DNA of 64,000 nt from Astropecten irregularis (lineage: Eukaryota; Echinodermata; Asteroidea; Paxillosida; Astropectinidae), in the NCBI GenBank assembly GCA_963971285.1, contig OZ020244.1, positions 17,608,001 through 17,672,000 of the forward strand, written 5' to 3'. This document shows, piece by piece, positions 54,296 through 64,000 of the stretch. How positions within the stretch are numbered: position 1 is the stretch's first letter; each line of letters opens with the position of its first letter. Position numbers and translations under genes: made by a program. The notes under the pieces are model-generated. The model was not told where the DNA came from and searched no databases. It worked only from the letters and a program-made list of their open reading frames with translations.

Positions 54296-54573
54296 TAAAG
54301 GTGATATCATATTTTGTTTTTTTGTCAAAGAATACAGATTCGTGGGCAGAAATATATCAAGACAGATACAGTAATCTTTGATCTTTAAAAGATCTAAATT
54401 GTTTTTTGTCATTGGTTTTTACTCTTTTCCGGATAAATTATACAGCATTTCAGGCAGAACAATTTGAACGGTATGTTTCTACCATCACCATCTTTATACC
54501 CTGTAAGTTACAGGTAAAATCTGTGAAGGTTTCTGTTTCGGTATATGCTACCGAAGTATGATACTACCTTTAA
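54296..54573. mobile_element. TTAA-flanked MITE, family C, internally deleted
   Basis: AAAGGTGATATCATATTTTG to GAAGTATGATACTACCT and TTAA. The segment from the CCCATACGG region to TTCTTAAG is missing, so it is shorter than other copies. Confidence 0.78.
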
Positions 54574-54806
54574 GGCTTTGCCTTTGAATAGTCGGCCGGC
54601 GTAAATGGTACGAATGACGACTTTACAAATTCTGCCAGCTTATCATAATATGTAAATAAAAGTTGCCTTTGTTTTAATTTTAGAATTTGCAGGGGGAAAA
54701 CAGGAAAGAAAGATGCCTTTTTTTATCAGTGACTGATACGTGTATTTTTGTGTTTTTTTTTTAGAAAGATCAGTGTATCTCACCTCACGTGCATCACAAT
54801 ATAAGG

Positions 54807-54962
54807 CCAGGGGTCGATTTCACGAAGCCCTGCCGATCGATCGTAAATCGAGTTACGAAGGATAACCCGTCGTAGGGGACCTATCCCACGTAGGGCTTCA
54901 ATGCATCAAAAGTCCTACGATTGATAGTAAGTTACGATGAATTTGGTGAAATCGACCTCTGG
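54807..54962. mobile_element. Foldback element, family E
   Basis: CCAGGGGTCGATTTCACGAA is mirrored by TTGGTGAAATCGACCTCTGG. The centre contains CGATCGATCGTAAATCG. It is a copy of 40485-40627. Confidence 0.76.
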
Positions 54963-56027
54963 ACACGTATTGACCGTGGACTGGGTTCATTCACCTGGGA
55001 GGTTTAGCTCAGATGAACGGCCTTCACACCGGTCGCAATGCCCTTCCCTTGTGCCCGTAACCTACTCCTATATACCCGTATAGTAACTTCACCGCGGCCA
55101 GGCCACAGCACCGCCACCCTTTCCCGTATCAACATTTACAACATTCGGTGTTTGGATGGGGGAGACAGCCATCACCGGGCAGTTGAGCTGTTGCTGTGGC
55201 CTTGAGGAATGAACCCGGTCTATTCATATACAGAACATTCACCCGTTTGATGGATGGAGTTGGCAGCCAGCTGCAGAGGATGTGCCGTTTGTCTTGTCAG
55301 TTTGTTGGGGTGTTTGTTTGTTTGTTTGTTTGAATGTTGTTTCTTGTCTGTCTGTCGAAACAACTTGGTAGTATGTGTAATTGTGTTTGCTGATCCCCAA
55401 ATTGTTCATCAGTATTCAATCCGAGTTGTGTGTTTATTTGTTTTCTTATTGTTGACAAGAACACCAAACAGGCACGACTTTTCACCCTGGAGCAATCCGG
55501 ATCAATGTACAAAATAACATCATGAGGCAAAAAACACTTACCCCACCCCCTCCTCCCTGGGCCCGTATGAGATCAGGCACGGACGTGACATAATGGCCTA
55601 CAGTATGTTGAAAAGCTTATAACAAGGATATAAACGAGAACGCTAAATGACATATGACATGTCATCCATAGTCATTATTGATCGTTCTATACTCAGTACC
55701 GAACCAGAACCCGGATATCAACCATCAATTCCGGATTGTTAGATAAAATAACCGGGAAAGCGAATCGAATATAAACCTATTATGGAGATATATATATTCA
55801 AAAAACCAACAAACAACTCTATATGGATATTTACTTTCCGGTTCTATTCAACGAAACTGCATTTGAAAAAGGTCAAAGAATGTTTAGAGCATTATTGGTT
55901 CGAGTATATAGAACCCCCCTATAACATGTCCTTGACGAGTTTTTGTTCTCCACACAAAAACAGGAAGTTTGATTTTTAATTTGCTAGGTATAAGAACTTA
56001 CATCGGCGTTCATTTAAGTTTGTTTGT

Positions 56028-56124
56028 TCGTTGTTGTTGTTGTTGTTGCTGCTGCTGCTGCTGATGTTGTTGTTGCTGGTGCTGTTGATGTTGTTGTTGT
56101 TGCTGCTGCTAATGCTGCTGTAAG

Positions 56125-56156
<32 letters not shown>

Positions 56157-56300
56157 CTTCTTCTTCTTCTTCTTCTCCTTGCTGCTGTTGTTGTTGTTTT
56201 TGCTGCTGCTGTTGCTGTTGCATTATTTTGTTGTTGCTGTTGCTGCTGCTATCGTTGTTGTTGTTGGTGCTGTTTCTGTTGTTACCAGTGTTGTTGTTGT
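56028..56300. repeat. Trinucleotide array (GTT, GCT, CTT)
   Basis: Runs of GTT mixed with GCT and CTT give open frames in several registers, for instance a minus-strand frame with long Gln, Glu, Asn and Thr runs (56014-56343). The frames follow from the repeat and are not evidence of a gene. Confidence 0.92.
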
Positions 56301-57490
56301 TTGCAAAGCTTTTTATATTTGTTACTTTGGAAAGTAACATCATGGAGTAATATGGCAGTATTATGTTGAAGGAGCCGTACGTGATCGCGAGAAAGTAAAA
56401 AAAAACTTGAATAAAGCCCAGGCAAGGACAAGTGCTGAGTTTTGTGATTTAAAACGGAGTGAAGGAAGAGCGAAGTTATCAAGAAAAAAGAAGAAAAAAA
56501 CAAACAATCCCCATCAAATTTGTAATTTCGGAGCCGGGAAGGAAAATTATATTTTCGAGTGGATATTTAGTTCCCCACCGGACGGGAGTAATTGAGTGTT
56601 GCGTTGTCAGAAGGTTACACCACGGCGGGGCGAATCGGGACGGCGTATAGGCCGCCTAAGATTGTCGAGAGCACGCGGCGTACTACTGCCGTTCCAGAAC
56701 GGGCATGCAGCGCCGATGAGCTGCCACGCCACGTTTATAACAGATTGAATTTCTATCTTCAAGGACAAAACAAATTTTAGTCTGGAAATTGCGAATGAAG
56801 ATTTTTTTCCTTCTGCTCACTTCAAATTCAATTGTATAGGGGATGGCTATTTTGTAAGGGGACAAGGTAATTAACTTTTAAAATGAGATATGAACGAACG
56901 GGAAAAGTATCTTTTAAAAAAACCCACTGGTTATTTAATCTAGCTAGTAGAAATGTCTCAATTTTGAGAGATGGGTGATGAAAAACTTCTGTCGGCACTA
57001 ACAATTAACCGTGTTTTTGTCGTCTTCCCCTGAGAAGCTTGCTCTAAAATGAGCCCCCAAGGCACCGATAAGAAAATAACCCTGTCTAATGGACAGATAT
57101 TCACCGCAGAAAAAAGCAACATTGTTAGCCGACGCTATATAAAACTGGGCCTTTTGTCCGGCAATTCTGGCGTAAAATGACCGAGCGCAGAACAGACAAT
57201 TCAGCCGGGGTTTTGGGACGAGCTTAGCCGGCCATTGTCAGCCACAAGCGGTGCTCCTTTTATTCACTAACACCGAGCGCCGACCCCACTGTATATAATA
57301 ACTCTAACAGTGACGTAATATTCATTGATTGATTGGTAAATGGGGATGTCTCATTATGGGTCACCTGTCACACTGTGGACGAGGAACATTAAGGGCTGCC
57401 TATATAACACGCGATTCAACATAAGCAGAAGACGCGTTGCAATTTAAATGCACTGAAACATCCCACAGATCTAGGTTAAAAGACGGATTT

Positions 57491-57743
57491 ATGTGGATCG
57501 GTTTGCGGAAACACTTATATGTAAGAATCGTTCGTACATTCGCACGTCTTACATTTCGTTGGCACTTCTCGTATAAAAAAACCCGTTTCGACCGGCCTGC
57601 TCTAGTCATCACATGAGACCTTGATCAGGCTAGTCGAAACGTAGAAACCTTACGAGAAGTGCGAACGAAATAAGACGTGCGAACGTACGTACGAACGATT
57701 CTCACATGGTGTTTCCGCAAACCTAACCACATACCAATATTGT
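57491..57743. mobile_element. Long-armed foldback element, family B
   Basis: ATGTGGATCGGTTTGCGGAA at the left is mirrored by TTCCGCAAACCTAACCACAT. Long inner arms pair (GCACGTCTTACATTTCGTTG with CGAACGAAATAAGACGTGC). It is a copy of 3732-3986. Confidence 0.8.
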
Positions 57744-59434
57744 CACCTTCATGCAAAGCCTTAAATCCTTCATGAAGATGGATTTATTTGTTTATGACAT
57801 CGAGATGGGTCAGGCTAAACTGGGACATTCCGGGGCGGGGTGCGAGGGGATCGCCAAGCAAAATAAGCTGATGAAATAAATGTTCTCATGATATCAAAGC
57901 ATTTTCAGGGAATGATCTTCATGTAAGAATCTTCACATCGGAGACGATAATTCTATCGGCAGATTGTTCCATGATTCTGCTTAACTAATGATGGTTGCAA
58001 TAACTTAGATCTTAGGCCGAACTGACAGTGCGATATCAACGAAATGACGAATTGAACCATTGCCAAAATCCCCTTAAACTGTGCCAGAGGCTTATGTTTG
58101 AATTGATTGCAGCCTGATCGTTATATCTACAATTTCTTACGGCAAGATGGCAAGGGGCATCGCACGTTCAACAGATATCGGCCGAGCACCCTGCCCCAAC
58201 CCACCATGATAAGCCATAGGCCTACATAGACCTACTCTTGCGCGATGAATGCCCGACTAACTTATGAGTTATGAATATAAATCTTGATGTCTTATGAGAA
58301 GACACTCTCTTTCGATTCAGAGGGCGGGCAAATATCGCTGCATATTTCGTACAACCATCGCTCGTTCGTTTGCAGGCAAAACGGTCCCCCATCGCTTCAT
58401 TCCTCATATCAACCAATAGCTTCCTCACCGACGTCCGAGACCAGATATTTTGTATATCAAGGCAAACGGTAAAATACTCGCGGCAACCAGACTATGTCTT
58501 CATGTCAGTCACACTTCCCACTCAAATTTGGAGAATAATTATGTTTCTCCTGAACCGTCTTGTGTTTGCTATAAGCTTAAGTATGCACATCAATGAGAAA
58601 AACAAATTTGAATTTTCTCTTGGTTTGATGACACGGGATTTAATCATTCAGAGTTATACCCCCAAAATAGGATTTAAGATTCATGGCGTGACAACAAACG
58701 TTTAAACTTCAATTTGTTGACCACTTGTGAGACAAAAGACTGGAACCACACATTATATTTAATGGAAATGAAGTACAGGTACACGAAAGGATAGGTCGTT
58801 CAAATTCGTCGAAATTGTGGTCCGTGCTTTGGTCAAGAACTGCGAACTTTGAAACTGTTTTATAAAAACCTTTTCACTTAACAGTGATATAAATATTGCA
58901 TACCCATTACAGACTCTATACAAGTACGTAACGTTTGGAAATCTCCAATTATGCTAGAAACATGGAAACTATACCCAAACATACTTACATGTTTGTCTAT
59001 ACCAGGATTACCGACTTTACAAACCAAAATCTTTTCACTTTCCTGCTGTACAACCAATAATTGTCTCAATAATATCGAGATAAAAATCATGTTACAACTA
59101 CATGTATAGGCCTATAGGCATTTTATGTTTTACGAAGAGAAACTAAACAAGTACATGAAAAAATCAAAAGTATGGTAGCCATCTTTAGAGCATCAACAAT
59201 GTTGACATTTCTAAATGTATCATGTACGTGGCTTCTAAATAGCTAAACTGAAAAATAATGTTAAAAATATTTTCAATGCCGCTTAACTGGAATTTCGAAT
59301 GATTTAAGAAAAAACATTTTACGAGTAAGATCGTGTGAAGGCTAATGGAGTGGATGAGTACGATGAATCATTTAAACGTTTGCTATGCCCGGTGTGATGC
59401 AAAAAAGTAAATAACAACAAAACAACAAATAAAC

Positions 59435-59575
59435 AAACAAACAAACAAACGATACAGTGTATATTAGATACTTCTTGGCGTAGATTTTATTGTCATGTCA
59501 TACTGCACCATGGAATTAGCACGAGATCAAACCGAAGTTTGAATCCAGCACTATGAGTGTTTGTTTGTTTGTTTG
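59435..59575. repeat. AAAC and GTTT microsatellites in inverted orientation
   Basis: AAACAAACAAACAAAC near 59435 and GTTTGTTTGTTTGTTT near 59561 are complementary, about 110 bases apart. Confidence 0.75.
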
Positions 59576-59889
59576 TTTTCTCATGGGACTATAGAGCCAA
59601 ACATACACAATACAATCATGTATACGGCCATAGGAAGTTCCCTTTGTAAATAAGAATATTCAAAACTAAACCATGAACACAAACTACAACAACAAGAAGC
59701 GTCAGGAGAACAACGACACTATAAACAGCGAGGAATGAAACGAATGTATTAAGTATTTATGCATGTTTTTTTATACAGTTTGCAGTTTTCATCTTCGTCA
59801 TGTTTTATTTACTGGATACAAACAAGCTGTCCTTGCTGACGTCTTTCGCCATTGAAGCTGCACTTGGGTAGACTACAAGCAATGCTTAA

Positions 59890-60105
59890 TTGACGTTGAT
59901 ACCACCCGGGAATACTGAGAATTCGTTGCTTTCTCCGAGTCTCAAGAGAAGGGAAGATGGTTTCGTGTACAAGGCCGTCAACTTACCGGAGTTTGTTGCC
60001 TTGCATTATGACCGCACGTCAGCGACACCGACCCCGGGCGCCGTGGGACTTTCTCCCGGTATGCGATCTCCTCATCGCACGGTCCGTGTAGTTTTGTTTG
60101 CATAG
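59890..60105 (+). other. Weak exon candidate, unknown protein
   Basis: A 71-codon open frame in a C/G-rich patch reads NSLLSPSLKRREDGFVYKAV, then PEFVALHYDRTSATPTP and LSPGMRSPHR. It is less repetitive and more varied than the chance frames around it. I do not recognise it, no partner exon was found, and there is no strong splice signal at either end. Confidence 0.2.
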
Positions 60106-60599
60106 CATTTTGTCTCGTTCAACAACCGGCTAAGTGTCGTTTTTCACGGAGGATGATCAACTCGAACAGCCATTTCAGTGGTCCGGTATATCGATTCATC
60201 TCTCCTTATAGAAGGATTGTTCGTGGGTTTGCTGTTAGTAGTTCTCCCGTTGGTATAAGCCGGCTACGATGGGGGCTTGAGCCACGCTTGACCTACTATA
60301 CCCACTCTTATCCATAAGAGGCTATAAATGCCAACGGTATTCAGGTTTTTGTCTTAAAACAAATCTTGAAGCTTTTGAAGTGTGTATGCAAATAATTACC
60401 TATAGCTTGTTCAAATAATTATGTGGTTTTGTAGTGGCTGCGTGTGGTGACCAATGTAAGATCCATGGTTATGCTTACAGTCGTAAGTGAGTATTATTAT
60501 ATAGGGCATGTTGCTTGCCATAAAAACAAAATCACCTTAAAGTAAATAAGTCAATGAAGGTGACAGAGTAATATATGGAAATGGCAAAATCAAACACTC

Positions 60600-60985
60600 T
60601 TAAAGGTAATATCATACTTTGGATTTTGTCAAAGAAATACAGATTCATGGGCAAAGATATCAAGACAGATACAGTACCGGTAACAGTCTTCTGTGAAAAT
60701 TTCAGTCCCATACGGTGCCCACTTTTGAGAAAACGGTGAAAAACAGCCACAGTGCATGTATTTCTTAAGTCAGTTCTCTTTTATTTGTGATCTTTTAAAA
60801 GATCAAAAAGATTTTCGGTCGTTGTTTTACTAATTTCTGAATAAATACACCATTTCAGGCGGAAAAATCATACGGTATGTTTCTACCACCGCCATCTTCG
60901 TACCGCGACAAGTTATACGTAAATCTGTGAACATTTCTGTTTGCCGGTTTCTTACCAAAGTATATATGACACTATCTTTATAAAG
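60600..60985. mobile_element. TTAA-flanked MITE, family C
   Basis: TTAA, AGGTAATATCATACTTTGG at the left; a worn CCAAAGTATATATGACACTA at the right. The interior palindrome GATCTTTTAAAAGATC is kept. Confidence 0.8.
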
Positions 60986-61537
60986 TTCACAACAATTCGG
61001 ATTTTGATGTAATAATTCAGAAATAGAAATCATGGAAATGCCGAAATATATAAACTGCAATTTCAAATGTGAACTATTTTTGTATATCTAATCATCTGTG
61101 TATAATTTAACCATATAATAAATAAACATGTCAATTGCTCACTATAGATGAATCTATGTATCCGACCAAACGTCTAACCAATTCACCACGACAAGCAGCG
61201 AGTAATTAGTGAGCATACAGAATGAATAAAGTGACTGAGTTAAGCTCATGTAATGAATCACAGCGAAAGACAAACACGAATATAGAGCTTATATTATAAG
61301 GCCTGCGGGGATTATACTCTTCATTGACACAGTGTTGACTCGGTATGGGCTAATTATTGATGTACATACTCAGTGCTTGACTGGGTATATATGGTCTATA
61401 TGGTCAAATCCGTTTAATTGGGTTGACCGAACCAATATGAAGTTAACGACACAATTGTATTTTTCATTTATTACAACAACCACATGGTGTGTCTGTGTCA
61501 TAACTGTTCAAGCGGAACTCTTCTCATATCTCGTCTT

Positions 61538-61915
61538 TTAAAGATGATTTCATACTTTGGATTTTGGCAAAGAAATACAGATTCATGAGAAAAAATATCA
61601 ATGAAGATACAGCAACAGTCATCTGTGAAATATTCCGTCCCACTCATGGCCACTTTTTGAGAAAACAGTGAAACCGCCCGCAGTATTGTTAAAATCTTCT
61701 CACCGTTATTTTTTGTTTTAATCTTTTAAAGAAAAGAAAAAGAAAATTGTTTTTTGGTCATTGGTTTTACTCTTTTCTTGATAAATACAGCATTTCAGGC
61801 AGAACAACTTTAACGGTATGTTTCTACCATCACCATTGTTTATACCCTGTAAGTTATAGTTAAATCTGTGAAGATTTCTTTTTTTGGATGCTACCAAAGT
61901 ATGATACTACCTTTA
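61538..61915. mobile_element. TTAA-flanked MITE, family C
   Basis: TTAA, AGATGATTTCATACTTTGG at the left and CCAAAGTATGATACTACCT at the right, with the right TTAA changed to TTAG. Confidence 0.78.
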
Positions 61916-64000
61916 GTATAATTTAGTTTTGGGGCATGTCATAATTCGAATGATAAACCATAAACGCAAATTAATTTACGACGACACATTTATTCTTCAA
62001 TTTCTGTGAAGTTCAACATTTATTTTCGGCTACGACACAAGCACCTGTAATATGGGGCCTGTACACTGTATAGACAGGCATGGTAAATACCATTGCGTTT
62101 CTCAATAAAGTCATGTTCATGCACAATTTTTTCCTTTTTTACACAAAACACCGATATTTATACGCAGTTTTGAACCTCAATATTTTACATGAGTTTGGGT
62201 TTAAACAATCACACAGATCAAGATTAGTCTTTCACTACAAGCTGATGCGTAAAGCCTTCGATTTACCCGTGCGATGCGACTTTGTCTTGAAAAATAATAA
62301 ATTCAGGTTAAATTTAGCCGAAAACATCAACACGGGAACAACCGACAGTAATATTAAACTCTATTTCTGGGATTTAAAGTTCGTTCAATAACACTGAATA
62401 GATTTAAGACTATTTTGGAGGGGGAAAGAGGGGTTCAAATCACAATATTATGAGGGCTGATGACAAGTCCGAGTTGTCACCCCGAGGGCCTAGTCGGAGC
62501 TCAGATGTCTGGCGGTTGAAACTCAAGGACAGACGGCATGACGCGAGCTCTGAACACGGTGATACATTACAAGGATATACCTCGTGTGCAACGAGCCCCG
62601 ATGCGAACATGACATGATAGAAAACCAACAAGAACATCACGGTGCATAAATGCCACGGGCCTCCTTAGGTTATGTTCAAGATACAATACCAGTGTGTAGA
62701 TATTTGTTTTTCAATGTCTAACGAATGAAATGTAACCACACAAAGACAACAAAAAAAGCTCATACACGAGAACACTTATTATGGTGATAAACGTTTTCAA
62801 AGTCTATTCTGGGCGAAGGATAACTAACATCACAAGATTTGGATTCACATAATTGGCCTATTCCAATCCAAACTATGAATAGTTCTACATGTTCATTACA
62901 CAAACAGGGATGATAAAACCAAAATTATCTAAAATAAGTCTGTTTTGCTTTAGTTTATCAAAGATGCATTGAAATAAGAAAACAAAGGAACTGAAGAAAA
63001 AAAGAATCTCTATGCACGTAAGGAAATGAGATGTTTGCGTAGCTAAAAGTATAAATATTACAAAAATAAAACCATTTTTTAAGTCCGGATCTTTTGATAT
63101 AAGCAATTCATTTTCAACAGTAATCCATTCTGATTTAAATGCTATCAGGATTCAGGACAGTCTTTTTTCTTTTTCTAATTTTAAAGCTGGCAGTAAAACA
63201 CCCGTCCAGAATCAAATAAATAGCCATTAACTGCTCCTAGACCTTGTAAAAAGGAAAAATTACCAATTTAAAATAGATGCATTTTGTTTTCTGGCCAAAT
63301 CGGCCATAATCGGCCAATGCATTGCTGATCGAATGCTCACTCTCAATATACAAATTAACATTACATAGACCCGTTACAAACACTGCAAAAAAAGGTCTCA
63401 ATATTCCAAACTAGATATTGGTTGTAATTCTCATGATGATAAAGTTAAACTCTATATGAATACACGAAAGTTATTATTTCTTTCAAGCATAGTTCACAAG
63501 GGTGGAGTAATGTATAATTGATGAGCAATGGTTCAATGACAAGATAAGCAATTCATTTGGGGGTCTTTTGGGACAAAAATGAAAGTGGTTGCTATGGGTG
63601 ACACTGTGCATTTTTGAAAAGGTGAAATATTCCATAAGGATTAACATCTTAATGATATTCCTAGTAACATACACCATACATTTGGAAATGAATCAAGCGT
63701 TTTAATATTTGCATATACATGTTTATATAGACAAGCGATTGCCCATTTAAGGAATGTATTTAAAGTGCATGTATAGGTGCGACGCTATAAGCAACGATTT
63801 GAACGTGAATTTCGCTATAATAGTTCATGCAATGTCGCCCCTGGTATATTTTAACAACTTTTCTCCAATCAGAATGACTTTTATGATGTTTTTGCTAACA
63901 CATTCAACCTCGTACAATAAATTTTACAAATGTTTTCACAAAGGCATATTAAGTTTTTTTTTCTGCAGTATAGGGCGACATTATAGACAGTTTAGTTTTA

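Larger units (their letters stand above)
56400..60200. promoter_or_regulatory. Repeat-poor stretch with motif-rich patches, possible regulatory DNA
   Basis: Apart from the foldback element at 57491-57743 this region lacks the local repeat families. The patch at about 57000-57400 has ATTGATTGATTGG (Pbx/Hox-like), GGGTCACCTGTCAC (half-site plus E-box), GTGACGTAA (CRE-like) and CTGTATATAATAA. A second patch near 57820-58060 has GACATTCCGG (ETS/TEAD-like). Function is inferred only from motif density and the lack of repeats. Confidence 0.25.
48063..64000. other. Upstream of NEDD1: no recognisable gene
   Basis: I found no protein family in this 16 kb. The NEDD1 promoter and any 5' UTR exon should lie near its left end. 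Repeats, a CpG-rich block and a simple-sequence array have their own entries. About 52150-52560, 55250-55980 and 61920-64000 show nothing I can name. Confidence 0.6.

Noticed and set aside
56014..56350. Poly-Gln/poly-Glu protein on the minus strand and Leu/Val/Cys-rich frames on the plus strand.
   Set aside because: All are registers of a trinucleotide array, with no flanking exon-like sequence.
58370..58705. A 111-codon plus-strand frame.
   Set aside because: No motif is recognisable, and its length is within what chance allows in a window of this size.
62080..62391. A 103-codon plus-strand frame near the right end.
   Set aside because: It is AT-rich, with composition like the surrounding non-coding DNA, no recognised motif and no splice context.

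Overview
The window is nuclear genomic DNA from an invertebrate deuterostome. It is AT-rich, has small coding exons with GT-AG introns, and carries many copies of short non-autonomous mobile elements. The protein sequences and repeat load fit an echinoderm best, with a sea star somewhat favoured. That assignment is an inference from style, not a measured match.

Three multi-exon protein genes could be rebuilt exon by exon with consistent splice phases. (1) Positions 1 to 6628, minus strand: the 5' part (five exons, 397 codons) of a sulfonylurea-receptor-like ABC transporter (ABCC8/ABCC9 group), with a five-helix TMD0, the L0 linker and the start of TMD1. The gene runs off the left edge. (2) Positions 14601 to 24702, plus strand: a complete Rab GDP-dissociation inhibitor (nine exons, 445 aa). 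(3) Positions 48062 down to 30874, minus strand: a complete NEDD1 (13 exons, 728 aa), a WD40 protein that recruits gamma-tubulin ring complexes. The SUR-like and GDI genes are head to head about 8 kb apart. GDI and NEDD1 are tail to tail, with about 6 kb between their stop codons that probably holds both 3' UTRs.

NEDD1 intron 1 is the clearest unusual gene feature. It has ATATCCTT at the 5' end, a perfect TTCCTTGAC branch site and an AC 3' end, and only this reading keeps the protein in frame with human NEDD1. It is a U12-type AT-AC intron. NEDD1 intron 10 holds a 1.77-kb minisatellite of 25-bp units with internal complementarity and higher-order duplication.

Introns and intergenic DNA are crowded with foldback elements and MITEs of at least ten families. 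These include a TTAA-flanked family with about nine copies, one of them nested inside another family; a hAT-type MITE with an exact 8-bp target duplication; long-armed hairpin elements; and three kinds of tRNA-derived SINE-like repeat. There is one fragment of the C-terminal end of a non-LTR retrotransposon.

From 48.1 to 64 kb no gene could be recognised. The stretch holds more of the same repeats, a CpG-rich block near 51.7 kb, a trinucleotide array near 56.1 kb, and repeat-poor sequence at about 56.4 to 60.2 kb that looks more like regulatory DNA, with one weak exon candidate at 59.9 to 60.1 kb.
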